Source of the DNA: Glandiceps talaboti
Taxonomy: Eukaryota; Hemichordata; Enteropneusta; Spengelidae
Assembly (NCBI RefSeq): GCF_964340395.1
Contig: NC_135559.1
Location: 6,865,259-6,929,258 of the forward strand
Reading direction: 5' to 3'
DNA: 64,000 nt
Position numbers and translations under genes: made by a program. Below the pieces are notes generated by a model. It was not told where the DNA came from and did no database searches. It saw nothing but the letters and a program-made list of their open reading frames with translations. Below, in pieces: positions 1-13,839 of this stretch. The first letter of the stretch is position 1. Every line of letters begins with the position of its first letter.

Positions 1-364
1 AATCTCTGCCATCAATTATTACAGTTTATCTTACATTACGTTACATGATAACACTATGTCCGAAATCATTTTTACTCCATACTTTGTTTATTTTAAGAGA
101 GAAATTTTAAAAGCCCGATATACTGTTATTTAGGATACATGGCATTACTGTCACATTATATATATTTATAGTTGTGAAAGGTGATATGTCATATCCATCT
201 ACTTAAGTGAAACATAAAACTCTACTGACTGACATCTACACTGTTATTGTTATCAAAGTTGCACTAGCTGCAACTGGAAAATTTTTTGAAACTTTTATTT
301 TAGATTATGACACACTCGAAATATCACACACTGAACAGTGTTTTTTCCTACGGTAGGGAACCCT
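1..364. other. Non-coding sequence, no feature seen
   Basis: AT-rich sequence without a credible ORF or recognised repeat. It lies in what is probably the first intron of the minus-strand PPP2R3B-like gene whose first coding exon ends at 2753. Confidence 0.5.
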
Positions 365-689
365 CAGTGTTTTCGTTACGATGTGGGAACCATGGTAACA
401 GACAGGGGTAAATTTGGTAAAACTGGCACATTTCCAATATATTGTTACTGTAACAGACTACAGTAATATAATTTTGGTGAGGAACCCCTCAGTAACATGT
501 CTGGGGAACTCAGGTAAGTTTTACCTACTTACAGCCCTTAAAAAAACTGACCCTGGTAACAGAAAGGGAGAAAGGAGGTAAAGTGGCAGTGTTTCCCCAT
601 AGAGTCTATGGTAATTTCATTTGGGAACCATATAAAATGACATGGGAACCCCAGATTTTACCTACTTACCGCCCTTAGCGAAAACACTG
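365..689. mobile_element. hAT-like non-autonomous DNA transposon (MITE), 325 bp
   Basis: The ends are inverted copies: CAGTGTTTTCG at the left and CGAAAACACTG at the right, with weaker similarity further in. Termini beginning CAGTG are common in hAT elements. No clear 8-bp target duplication is visible, so the exact ends or the superfamily may be wrong. A related, partial copy lies at 54306-54465. Confidence 0.55.
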
Positions 690-1717
690 GAACGATATTA
701 AATCACTTGTGAGTTAACATATTTGTGCAGCTGTACGCATTAACACAGTACAATAAATCCTATCAAATTGATTTTTGGGTCCACACCCTAAAATCAGCAA
801 CCCTACAGCATATCATCATTTCAACTTGTTAGTGTTATAGATAATATCGAAATGTAATTAATATGTAAACAGTCTAATAATTGAATGGATATTTTAACAA
901 ATTTCCGTGATTATATTATTGATTGTCTGATTGATAAAATCAAGCTCTAGTTACAACTAGTGGCGCTTTGTCAAAACTATTGCATAGCAACGCTTCATAC
1001 CAATCACTTTACTATAAATTATCTAAAGAAGACAGTATGTTCTTGAACAGTATACATTGTATATACAATCATTTTTCAGATTGGTGACAGGGTTTGAACT
1101 TAGCTGTGGTCTGGCATACTAGAACCACTGAAATGGTAGTCAACATGGACCACCAGTCTTAGAGACTAAAATATGAACCACCAAAATCTAAAATGAGTGG
1201 TCCTCTAGCTCTTTACAACCCTGTTTGACGATCTAGTAGATGGTTCTATATACTAAGATGGACAAACGAAAAGTCAAAAAATCAAAATGTCAGTTAAGAT
1301 ATCAGAAAAGTGTAGTAATAGTATGAGTTATTCAAATCTACAGGTAGGCTATATTTTATTTACTATATATAAGTCTATGGGTTATTCAGTCACTCACAAG
1401 TACACATGTGTACATCATACTACATGTAATTGTAAAATGACCTGGATATGTAGACAAGAATGTTAAAGATCTCTAAATGTGGAACATGTGTACGTGACAT
1501 TCCATACCATCTTTCAATGAATCATGTTTCACTTTAATTGTTCAATATTGTACCACATACTCTCAATGGAACTATAAATACTGTATATACTTGGATCATA
1601 TTATCCTTATACCCTTGGCACAATGTTATCCATCATTCCATCTATAGTGTACACATTATATATTATATTATATTATATCATACACACATACATGTATATA
1701 TATATATTTATATATAT
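690..1717. other. Non-coding sequence, no feature seen
   Basis: AT-rich sequence, probably intronic to the minus-strand gene. Only short spurious ORFs are present. A small (TA)n tract at its right end leads into the palindrome. Confidence 0.5.
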
Positions 1718-1857
1718 ATAGTTTTGGTAGTACTGGAACTCTTTCTTGGGTGTAACTCGGAGTTTCACGCATATTGCGATCATCAGACCTGATGATCGCA
1801 ATATGCGTGAAACTCCGAGTTACACCCAAGAAAGAGTTCCAGTACTACCAAAACTAT
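1718..1857. repeat. Perfect palindrome, 69-bp arms with 2-nt spacer
   Basis: Bases 1718-1786 are the exact reverse complement of 1789-1857; only the two bases AC separate the arms. The arms are not simple sequence. The right arm continues into the module and (TA)n tract that follow, while the left arm is flanked by another short (TA) tract. This could be two head-to-head ends of one repeat family, a recent inverted duplication, or an assembly or hairpin artefact. Confidence 0.9.
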
Positions 1858-2397
<540 letters not shown>

Positions 2398-2574
2398 ATA
2401 TGAATATGAGTGTCTCGCTGGAGAGAACAGTGCTTGATGCATGCAAATATTTTGCATTGTTGGAATAGACATGTATGGCTCCTGATTCAAGGACTGCATC
2501 AGACTCAACATACCTGAGAATACATGTACACACATGGTCTGGATTCTTTGAGTGACAAAAGTAATCTTGAGTAC

Positions 2575-2694
2575 AGTACATGTTAGTCTGCAAGGTACGC
2601 TGTGACGGGGCGTCCTCACACATCGGCCAATCCCTCCCAGAGGAGGCCGATGAGGGCGGAAAATCACAACTTATCTTACAGTCTAAGTACATGT
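2575..2694. mobile_element. 102-bp MITE with 9-bp target site duplication
   Basis: Element 2584-2685 has about 35-bp imperfect terminal inverted repeats, starting TAGTCTG and ending CAGTCTA. It is flanked on both sides by the identical 9-mer AGTACATGT (2575-2583 and 2686-2694). Another copy lies at 10047-10179 and a decayed one at 4170-4260. A 9-bp duplication is typical of Mutator-like elements, but the superfamily is not proven. Confidence 0.85.
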
Positions 2695-2752
2695 AAGTTG
2701 TTATTTTCATGACACAAAACTAGAAATCAGAAAGTCAATGACATTAGCTTAC

Positions 2753-3091
2753 CTTAGATGATCTTTGTGGCTGTTGTTGCAAGAAAGACTTTAAGTTTGA
2801 TGAACTTCGCTTTCTTGGACTACGAGGACTCGGAGATTTGGTAGGTGGTGGAGAACACGGCGGTGTGGTTGGAGAATTTGTTCTGACAAGAGGTGACACG
2901 GGTCTTGCATTTTTAGAGCTAGATACAGTGCTTCTTGTACCAGTAGCTAAGGCACTTACATGTTCACCCTGGCCAATTCTCTTTAGGCTCTCTTTTAAGT
3001 CTAGCTGAGTATCCGAATCACTCAACCATCTCAAAAATAACTCATCGACTTTCAGTTTTAAAACTGGTAACATTGACATTTTGGCCACCAT
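2753..3091 (-). CDS. PPP2R3B: PP2A regulatory subunit B'' (PPP2R3B-like), first coding exon
   Basis: The 339-bp exon encodes 113 codons from an ATG at 3091 in good context to a donor reading AAG|GTAAGC on the minus strand, ending in phase 0. The N-terminus carries LPVLKLKVDELFLRWL followed by a helix ending in KRI, which closely matches the N-terminus of the vertebrate PR48/PPP2R3B subunit. The rest is a Ser/Pro/Arg-rich low-complexity region, as expected before the EF-hand core. B'' subunits direct the PP2A core phosphatase to substrates and bind calcium through EF hands; those domains lie beyond the left edge and are not visible. The gene is divergent from SUCLA2, with start codons about 3.2 kb apart. 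An alternative start at the fifth or seventh codon is possible. The B subtype of an invertebrate orthologue could equally be named PPP2R3. Confidence 0.85.
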
Positions 3092-4169
3092 CTGGAGTTG
3101 GCGTTAATTTGACAGACTTGATATCAAATATAGTATATATCTTGTTACATCTATGGAAAAAATAATAATATGAATATCAGATATCAGTGTTTTTGATATG
3201 ATTTTAAACCTGTAGTAGCTGTAACTGGGGTATTGTTTTTGGGACCAGAAAACCAGCAATATATTCACTTAAAATTGTTCAAATGCCACTAATTAGACAT
3301 TGTACATGCCAATGAAAGATCTGTTTTATCTATAAGCAGTATAGCAATAAGTTGAAATTGTGATTCATTGGGATGCTCATTTTTGGGTATGGACCCAAAA
3401 ATCTATTTTACTGTATATAAAATTGCACCAAAATCATACTTTATTATGTGTACTGCTAGACAAACATGTTTACATAGAGTTGATTCAATACTGTTTGGCA
3501 TGTACGATATTAAATTTCATCTTACATCAAACAAGAGGGCATCCTGGACTTAATGAGGGAAAACAATGGCTAAAATCACATGGCAGATAACAAAATGATG
3601 TGGTGAAAAAAAATCTCAGTATGTGTTTCTAACAATTAGATTTGATCTGAAAAAAAAAGTTAGCAGAATGTTTTGACTGGTTGAAAATGCTACCGACTTT
3701 TTATGATGAAACATTGGGAAATAATGATTTTTTCAAAAGGAGCTATAATATGTAGTCAACTATCATAGCCCTCCTAATTCTGGCCCAAAAGTTGTCTCCA
3801 AACAGCACTCCTAGTGGCTAAACTACATAATCTTTTATCTTTCTGCTGACTGGAATATGGTTGATTGTACATGTATGTACTTGGTTGGTATACAAATGTT
3901 TGTGACATGGTTGTAGGAACTCTGGTTGAATTTACATAAAATTATTTTTACCGCACATAATTTACCACACATAAATACAGTTTATGAGATGGCCTTTGTT
4001 TAATATTCCTGATATAGTAAGTACAAACCCAGTCACAGATATGGACAAATCTGGTTTATACATACCAACTTGTGTCCACACTCAAATACACTTTGTGACT
4101 GAGTTCCTACAACCATATCACAAACGCTATTTGCGTACATGTATCTTAAAATAAATGCACCTTGTGAAT

Positions 4170-4260
4170 TAGTCTGTAATACAACGATCATGCTATGCTA
4201 TCAGCAATCACTCATGAAAGGGGTTGGCCGATGTGTGAGGGCACCCTATCTTAGCGACTA
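4170..4260. mobile_element. Decayed copy of the 9-bp-TSD MITE family
   Basis: It begins TAGTCTGTAA and ends GCGACTA, and shares the interior GGGGTTGGCCGATGTGTGAG with the copy at 10047-10179. The terminal repeats are diverged and no convincing target duplication remains. Confidence 0.6.
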
Positions 4261-4867
4261 CGCATAAATAAGATTTTTGCCTAAAGTATGCACCATTAAA
4301 AATAGTTCAGGTATGCCACTTGAGGGCACTATGCTACTTGAGGGCGCTAATATGCCAACATCATCCATATCATGATATTTGATGTTTGACAATAAATTAA
4401 GTGTTGTCATTTCACCAGCCAAGAGATTCGTCTTGGTGTTACTATCTCAAGAAGTTCTCCATACCAGGTCAAGTCAGATGCAGTAAAAAGTACACAAATG
4501 GGTTTTGAATTTGAAATGACCACAAACCACTCTGCTAAATTGAAGTGGATCCTGCATGCAAACCTGCGATGTGATTGTGGCTGACGACTTAAATTATGCG
4601 GGTGCCACTGGCCAATTACAACAAGTCAATACAAGATCTGTTGATGGATATACCAAATTCAAAACACATTCCTGAATCTAGCTCTGAATGTATACATGTA
4701 TGTTACTAGATTTGACACATCTTCCCTCTCCGCTATGGTTCCTTCCTATCTCTAACAACGAGACTGCGGACAGATTTCATTCGCACAGATTGTGGGAATA
4801 ACAACCATCCATACCTTTACTAATGACTATATGAAATACAGAAATAAACTTTAAATTGCTAAATTCA

Positions 4868-5052
4868 ACCAACGTCTTGTCTATTCTGTCATTTCTTGTT
4901 TAATGTTCGCTTGAGCTGTGAAATGGACGAGTACAAATTGATTAGCTCCCACTATTGCACATACAGCCTCTATTTACACTGCGGTCAAGTCTTCCATGTT
5001 GTGACTTGAGCGAACTGTAGATAAGAAATTACAGAATAGGCAAGGCGCAGGT
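4868..5052. mobile_element. MITE-like element with about 50-bp inverted ends
   Basis: The left arm (from 4868, including CTTGTCTATTCTGTCATTTC) matches the reverse complement of the right arm (ending 5052, including GAAATTACAGAATAGGCAAG). The arms differ at about a quarter of positions. No target duplication is evident and no second copy was seen in the window. Confidence 0.6.
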
Positions 5053-5865
5053 AACTGGTTATTACTATTAGTGGTCTGACGTTAAATGTAGTGTGGTCTG
5101 TGATCATATTTTTATTCTCAGGTTTTGTGATAGTGAAGAATCATAGTGGAGTGGAATGGAGATTTGTCGGATTTCTCTGTGTGTATTATCATCTCCAGAG
5201 CTACCTGGACCTATAGCGTGTCCATTTCATGACACATCAGGTCTTTCAATATGTGACTGACAATTATGACAGAGGAACGATAGCAGGATCGAATACCAAG
5301 ACATCAGTATGTTAATCCTGACTTTATCCAATCTGTTGCACATTCAGAGTGAGAGATTTGTTCATTGAACCATGATTGAACATCAAGCGTTATAAATGGG
5401 TGTCAAATAACATTCCATTCCAACAAGTGGCTTATTGAAATAATCTGTATGTACATGTATGTGTCTAACAAAATGATTGACGAAATACAGTAAAAAAAAA
5501 TAACATGCATCGATATTGCAAAAATCCTTTTCTAGCATTCCCTATGCTGTGTGGTAGACGACAATTATTTGTAACAGGTGTTATCTAACATAGGTTTCGG
5601 GGCGATTTAATAAACAGCGATAAAACAGAAAGCCAAGGAAGAGATTTTGATTTCAGTTTCAACGTTCTGTTGTTTGGAATGCACAACGAACTCTCAAGTG
5701 TATTTATCCGCAGATTTAGTTTCTGACATGGTTGACAACACTCACCTTTCGTTTTCAACGATCAGTACTTCCAAACACCAGTTGTAACAGACGAGGCAAG
5801 AATGAATGAGTGAGGAAAAAGACGACCGCCACTGCACTGTAACTGTCAGAAACTTATCAACTATG

Positions 5866-6210
5866 TGTTCAACCGTCATGCTCCATGACCCCATAAAGGT
5901 CATATTGGTTCATACCGGGGTTGGTATTCTCACATGACCCGCAATCGCCACCTGTGGCATCGACATTATTTACTTTAATAAATCATGTAAGTACCAGCCA
6001 TCATGAATAAACTTACCTATTCAGGTATAGATAAATACAATAATTTAGATTGGTCTAGGAACGCTCACTCTCCATGTATACAGCGCCTCCTTGAGGTCAG
6101 TTCATGCACCGTCATGTTGCATGACCTCTGAAAGGTCATAAAGTCGCCACCTGTAGTGTTGACATTATTTACTATAATGAACTTAACTATTCAGGTATGG
6201 AAAAATACGC
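5866..6210. promoter_or_regulatory. Duplicated upstream segment with everted AGGTCA half-sites
   Basis: Two related segments, about 5866-6040 and 6110-6210, both contain a TGACC...AGGTCA pair (TGACCCCATAAAGGTCA at 5886-5902 and TGACCTCTGAAAGGTCA at 6122-6138). Each is followed by a CGCCACCTGT block and a TATTCAGGTAT block. AGGTCA is the half-site of many nuclear receptors, including receptors that control mitochondrial genes in animals. The position 180-440 bp before the SUCLA2 start codon is suggestive only. Confidence 0.35.
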
Positions 6211-6320
6211 CAATTTTATATTAGTACAGGTAACGGCAATTTCATACATTTATTGCGAATAAATTCCGAGCGTGCATACATCTCTGTGAACGGTGAGGGC
6301 GCTGTGAGTAATCAACAATC

Positions 6321-6386
6321 ATGGCTTGTGTTGTGCGGCACTTTGGTGTTCTTTCGGGCTGTTTAGCAGCGAGACAGGCTAAACGC
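6321..6386 (+). CDS. SUCLA2: SUCLA2 exon 1 (start codon, transit peptide)
   Basis: It encodes 22 residues beginning [10 protein letters not shown] and ends AAACGC|GTAAGT in phase 0. The segment is basic and lacks acidic residues, as expected for a mitochondrial leader. Confidence 0.88.
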
Positions 6387-9300
6387 GTAAGTTTCAACCG
6401 ACTTAATTAATTTTTACTATATTTATGGTTACTATAGTAAATGGTGTGCAGGTCTTATTCCATAAACAGGTTCACAGTTGCAGCGTAAACCGGCGACATT
6501 GTAACTATGCGGCACTGCTTTAAAATCTAGGGCGGACTTTGAACGGAACGCAGTCTGGACGCGACGGTATGTCAAATGATCACGGCGTGTCTACATGCTG
6601 AGAAATACACGAGTTGGGATATTTAATCGATTCACTAAATGCTTTTGAATTCATAGATTGTACAAATCTGTCCAGGATTGACCGTGATCAACGTTCCCAT
6701 AATCTATGTTTGATCAAATTATCACTTGTTGATTACGTAACAACATGTCAGACGATGAAAGTGCCGTTAGCACGCAGTCAGCTGCGCGAACACGATAAAA
6801 AAAATACGGCGTTGTAGTCATATATCTAACCGTTCTGTCAAATTTTGTACAAAATCTTCGTATTTATTAGTTTTGGGGAAATTTGATGAGACAAAAAACT
6901 ATTTAGTACCAGACGCCATTATTACATGTAATTGTTGAAGGAACATCACCAACACACAGGGCGAGTTCAGGATAAAAATGGTTTGCATTTGTTCGCTAAA
7001 ATGTCCACGTCGCTATGCTATAACTGTGCTAGGTGCTAGGTGTCGCCTACTGCGAAAGCTTGGACTGTTTGGTCTAGGGTCCATGATGGTCGATTTCTTT
7101 GTGCATTGATTTATAATAATCTTTATTTATACTGGATAGTATATAAACACTTGTCTCCCAAGAAGTCCAGTGAGGGCCATCCCTCATGGGTTCAGTGTTA
7201 TTTTTGTGTTAATTTGCTTCAGTTGAGTGAAATTGGCACTGAAATACATTGTAGAACTCCGAAACAAGCATGTATTCTAGTTCACATGTAATCCTGACAG
7301 GGATACTCTTTCAAGACCAATCCCATCCAATCCTATCCCTACTCTCCCCTCCCCTCCTATCACACCCTCGATCTCCCAACTGTGTTTTGATGTGAATTAG
7401 TCTTGTGCTATCCGCGGCATCAAATTTCAAGATTTCTCAGAGATGATTTGATACCATGGATCGCTCTAGACTTAAACGGCATAAACTGTCAAAATAAAAG
7501 AGGCTACCCAGGTATACAGCCGATTCCACATTAGTGTTCACTGGCTCTGTTTGATACAACCACACAGAAACAAATAAGAAACTGCACATGCTACATTTTA
7601 AGATAGCAAGATTGAATGAATACAGGTTCTTGCAACATTTTGTCTATAAATTGAAATGAACTAACTCATTGCCACCATGCAGACATGAAAACATTGGTGC
7701 CAACAGAACTGTGTCTGGTTGCAGTACATAAACATGTAAATGGTTTATTACATTTAGACAAATTGTAGCACAAAATTTTGAAGATGGTGGACTGTCATGT
7801 CACATTTCTTTGATTTTTTTCAAAAGGCCCAGGAACAAGCAAATGGCAAAGTTTGGACAGATATTCAGTAAAGTTTATCTCCAAGGCACATAGTAATGTC
7901 TATACAACATACAATGTATACATTATGGCCTCAACGACTACTTTGTTTTAAAACAGAAAGGGAAAAATATTATACAGTAAAATTTGAATCAATTGTTGAT
8001 TTACAGGTGGTACCAACATGTCAAGCCATCTATAGATATGGAGAACAAAGACGGTATCTATCAATTCATGAACATCATAGTATGGGAATTCTTAGAGATT
8101 CCGGTGTAACTGTACCTAGAGGATTTGCTGCTGGCTCTACAGAGAAAGCATTGGAGGTAACCCAACAACTAGGTGAGTTCAGCCTACATGTGCCTATACA
8201 CAGTTCAACGTGCCCAAAGTTATTGTACCTGAACAGAATGTTCTCAAACAAATCATTCCAGTTTCAGCTAGTGCAGCTTAAATGACATCCGTTGGAATGA
8301 TGAAAGCTGTTACCACAAAGGAACATGAACTGAATTGGTAAAGTTGTTTTTTACAAATGTATATCCAGACTTGTAAAAATGTTTGTCTGTTTGTTTGTTT
8401 GTTATTTAGCCTCTGAAGGTGTAGAAGATGTTGTCATCAAAGCACAAGTCTTGGCAGGTGGTAGAGGCAAAGGAACCTTTGAAAGCGGTTTGAAAGGTGG
8501 TGTCAAAATTGCGTATTCGTAAGTATTTGTTATTTATTACTTGTAAATATTTAGTTGTTTGCATGGTAGGAAAACTATCTTTATACTGACTTCCACTTCC
8601 ACTGTTCCAGTCTAGTCTCGGTTACCCAGACTCTCACTGCTGGGGACTCTTCTACAAGACCACCCTGGTCAAAGTCTGGGGAAACCTCATTCCAACTACC
8701 CCGTGCCAAAAGTCACACAGAACATTTCTTCCAAGTCATTAAAAAATGGGTTTATGAGGCCTGTTTGTTGTAATTAATATATATATATCAGTTGCTTGAG
8801 AAGTGATAATCTGTAGCAAAGGTGCAAAGGTACCCAAATTGTTCAGCCTGCAATGTTGGACATGAAGTATTCCCCAGCATGCACTGCTCCATGAGCTAGT
8901 TCCTGCGTTAGCAAGTTTGTCAGTTTCCCCAAACTTTCGCTTGGGGAGGTCTTGTAGGGATAGCCCCGGCAGTGAGGTTTTGGGTAACCAAGCCTACTTC
9001 CAGTTGAATGTTCGAGTAACACTGTCAGTAGCAGCCATATTAGATTTCTCATTGCTGTTGACAAATAAAATCTTGTTTACTGTCAAGACAATGAGATTGT
9101 GGTAAGTGTGATGTCATTTCCTGCAAGGTTTTCCCATAAACCCTTGCAGTAAATCATCAAAATGCTTGAATCGTATGTAAGTTGATAGCAGTAATCAGTA
9201 AATGTGTATGTAAGTCTTACGGCAGAAATATGTGAGATTGAACTTTCCTTCTTTTAAATCTTGAGATATCGTACGATACAGAACTCGGAATATACTTTAA

Positions 9301-12300
9301 TATTTTCAGACCTAAAGAAGTTGAAGACTATGCATCTAAAATGATTGGCAACAAGTTGATTACTAAACAGACCGGCAAAGATGGACGGATATGTAACGAG
9401 GTAAGTTGACATGATGAAAAATTGTTGATTTTTTTTTTAAAGGTATTCAGTTTTCAATGACAATACTTGTTGCATGTCCAAATGTTCATTATATAGGTCT
9501 CAATTACTGAGAACAGAACTGAACAATTGACGAATAGATATAGCCGACAGACTTGGACTTCAACATCAGGAAAAGTATTCATTCATACTTGCAGCAATTA
9601 TATTATAGAACCAACAGACAGACATCGACTTTAGCACAATATATACTCACTTTTAAGACTGTGTTCACTCTTTTTTAACTTTTAACACATGTACTTTTGG
9701 GGTTTTGTTGTTCTTTTATTCTGTATATTGTATGTGTGTATATGTTTAGAAGTGTCTTGCATTTTAAGTTTTTGTTTACTGGCTGACAATGAAATTTCTT
9801 GATAACAAAGTTATATCTTATAGAATTGTATTACATCGTATTGTATCACATTGAATCTTATCGTATCATATTGTATTACATGTATATCATATCGTATTGT
9901 ATCGTATTGTATTTTATCATATACATGTCATGTAATGTATCGTATCACTATTGTATTTTATCATATTGTATTGTACTGTATCGGATCATATCATATCATA
10001 TTGTATCATGTCATATTCTATTGTATTGTAATAAGGCTGCAAGGCCTAGACTGTAAGATACATCATGACGTTCCGCCCTCACCGCCCTCCTCTCACACGA
10101 TACAGTGCAGTTCGATACAGACGTGGGAGGGGTTGGCCGATGTGTGAGGGCACACCATCATGGCGTACCTTACAGACTACGCAAGGCCCAGCACATCTTT
10201 TATCTTTCTGTGTAATGTAGTGTATACCAGTAATAGTTGTTATACCAATTGTTACGTTCCCATACAGGTTTTCATATGTGAGAGACTATATCCAAGAAGA
10301 GAAACATATTTTGCCATAACCATGGACAGAACACACAATGTAAGTATTAATTATGACTAGATAATATTCGCAATATTTCTCTTCATTCAGTCAAGGAAAA
10401 TATGAGTGACTTAAGGAGCCTTATCACCATTGTATGAGTCGCAAGATGAGTTGTAACAAAACCCTTTGCACAAGTGTCTTCCGGCTGAAGAAAGAAATAT
10501 ATTGGGGAATAATATAATTATACCTCCTAAAGCTTACTTTATGAAAAATTTGTGAAAAAATAATTGCGATTTGTGACTCATATTTTAAGTGCCACAGAAG
10601 CAGTGATGTAGATGTGAGTTGTTGTGACAGAACAACCATGTTATAAAAATCATATTTTTTGTTTGAATGTGTTCAACCTGGCTTGTGTTTCATATGTATG
10701 GATGAAGTATATGTAAATACTTGACTATATGATGTCTATATTGGTCTATTCTTCTACAGGGTCCTGTTATTATTGCAAGCTCACAGGGAGGTGTCAATAT
10801 CGAAGAGGTTGCCAAGGAAAGCCCTGATGCCATAGTAACACATGCAGTTGATATAACACAAGGTATACATTACATGATTTGTTTATTCTAAGCTGAAAAT
10901 ATTCTGCCAGGTGTTAAATGATGAATGTTCATAAACTAAATACAAAGATAAACATTGCAGTGAGTAAAGGGGTATTTATCAAAGTGGTAATATACACGAA
11001 CTGCCATTGATGAGATACTTGAGGACACCTAGCCTGTTCACTGCACTGTTGAGATACATTGCTAGCTAGTCATACCCCCTAGCCACATCTCTAGTATGAT
11101 ATGAGATTAACCCATAAACAAATTACAATGCCCACATCACAACCAGTGCCCCTGAATGCAGTGATAATAAGGCTTTTATATTATTTTATGATAGATCATA
11201 CCTTTAGTCAGAACTTTTACTAGAAGCCATACTAGGGCTAATATTACTCCAGTAATTGAGCTTTCAGTTTGCTAAGGTAGACACAAACTAAAACTATTGT
11301 CACAACATGTTGATACAACAGTGATAAGCTATTGAATGGCTGTTGGTTTAATTATAGTCTCAGTAGGGGGGCATCACATACTTTTATTGACAGAGTTCCA
11401 TAAACTTGCAGTGTACTGTTTTAGGACTTCAATGTTTACACTATCTTGATCATATGGGGATTACAGTTGCACAACAGAGGAACCGATATCACCCACTTGT
11501 GTAATCTACCACATTGAAGAACAATAGATTTAGTTTGCATCTATGTTTAAACTGAATTCTGGATTACCAGAGTAGTATCAAACTAAGATTAAAGTTTAGA
11601 TGTGAAAAATACTGTAAACTTTGAAATTCTCACTAAAGATTTATATTTACTTATTTTGCTAGAAAACAAAAATGCAAAATAAGTAGTGACTAAAATGCCT
11701 TTTGGTACATGCACACAATGTACCAGTCTGGTAATTAGTAAAAAATTAGTCTTTGAGAACTAGCTGAAGACTACAAAAATGCAAAATTTTCTAGTAGTGA
11801 AAATATCTAGGTTTTTAGTAGTTGTCAGGCAGACCTATAGAAAAAAACCCAGTGGGTCCTAAACAAATGAATGATCCTATGACATAATGTAATCCCAATG
11901 GCTCCTGTATCTGTTGATGGATGTATGGAATGTCACAGAAAGCTGGAGGTTTTTGCAAAATATCTACCCATGTGAAATATAGTGGCATACTCTTTTGTAG
12001 TGTTTTGTATTAATATATCTTTTGTTTATTAATCAATAAGCATTTCTGGCCAGTGGCCACTCTGTACAGTATCAAAAGTAGTCAAGAACACATCGTCAGA
12101 GGTCAAAGGTACAACACAGACATGAAATGTAAAACAAAAGATATCATAGTTTGGCCTCTAGGGGTATAGAACACATATTGGAATTCAAATAGTTTATAAG
12201 GCAAAATCAGCAATTTGAAAATTTCGTACTTATTCCAAATTTTGTTGAAAGCATGCTCGTTTTTCAAAGTGTAAATAAATATCTCGTACAGTTTGTCGCA

Positions 12301-13798
12301 CATTAGGATTCGATGATTAATAAACCTCGAAAATTATATATTTTGTAGGACTGCAGAAAGAAGCTGCCGTTGACATCGCAAAGAAAGTGGGGTTCTCGCC
12401 AAAGAGTGTGGATGCAGTAAGTTACTGTCATAGTTCTTCTAACTCTATCCGCCGTAGTAGGCTAAATGTATATGGTCAACCCGGCAAGCTATCTTTCCAC
12501 ACTGCCTGTGAACTATCAGTTATTCAAATTTAGTATTTGTGGCCATGTCTTACTATCAAGTTAACATAAACTTATCATATCACATGTTCATATTCAAGGT
12601 TATTTGTACAAAGGTCACATGACTGTCACATGACTGCATACAACCAACTATTCTAGCCTAAGGTCACATTCGGGTAATTTGACACTTATCAACATAATAT
12701 GGGCATATGTGCAAAAATTATCATTTTTTGCTAAAATTTGGGAACTTTAATTTTAAAAAATGGTTTAAAGTTTTGTTATTAGTTAAATATCATTTCTAAG
12801 TCATCCAGAATGTGAAAGTATAATTATGAAATTAAAGTATCACCAGTATGTACTACTGTGCACATACTTATTTTTTTTCACTTTTTAAAAAAAAATCATA
12901 TTTACAGTGGTATGATGAGAAACATAAAATTGAGTATGGGAACCCTAAAAGAAAACCAAATACTTGTACATTTTCCTTCACTATTTGTGACATAGACTAC
13001 AACTGTGACAAGCAGTGTGCCCTCTAAGCCAATTTGATGCGCCATTGATGTAAACTGGTGACAAGCCATCATTATAGCCATCATACTCACTGTTCATTTT
13101 AATTTTGTTTCTTCTCAGGCTGCAGAAAGTTTCATGAAATTATATCAGATATTTATTGACCGTGATGCAACAATGCTTGAAATAAATCCTATGGCTGAAG
13201 ACAACCAGGGAGAAGGTAAGTTTGGATTATCAACATTATTCCTTATTTGCTGATGTTACCATAGAAACTGCTGACATCAATTCTACAATGATATGTTACC
13301 ATAGAAAATGCTAAAATCAATTCTATTCCTTATTACTGGTGTTAACATAGAAACTGCAAAAATCAACTATTCCTTATTACGTGGTGTTACCATAGAAACA
13401 GATCAAATCAACTCTATTCCTTATTAGTGGTGTTACCATAGAAACTGTATACATCAGCTGATTGAGAATCTCCTTGTCATACAATTTTTTACAGTTTACT
13501 GTATGGATGCCAAGTTCAACTTTGATGACAACGCTGCTTATAGACAAAAAGACGTCCACGAATTGAGAGATTGGTCCCAGGAAGATGCTAGGGAAGTGAT
13601 GGCAGCACAAGCTGACCTCAACTACATTGGATTAGATGGTGATATTGGATGCTTAGGTGAGTTCAAACTTATAATCACATTGGTCCTCACAGAGAAGGAC
13701 CAGCATTTATTAGTAGTTCTTACTGAGTTCCTAAAATACATAATTGAAAACGAAAAAAAAAAGCCAAACTACTTTAACTGGTTATGAATTCCATCAAC

Positions 13799-13839
<41 letters not shown>

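Larger units (their letters stand above)
3092..6320. other. Intergenic spacer between divergent PPP2R3B-like and SUCLA2 genes
   Basis: No credible coding exon is seen here. The 5' UTRs and promoters of both flanking genes must lie within it. It holds one copy of a short dispersed repeat (about 3796-3840), a decayed MITE (4170-4260), a 185-bp inverted-repeat element (4868-5052) and a local duplication near SUCLA2 (5866-6210). Confidence 0.6.
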
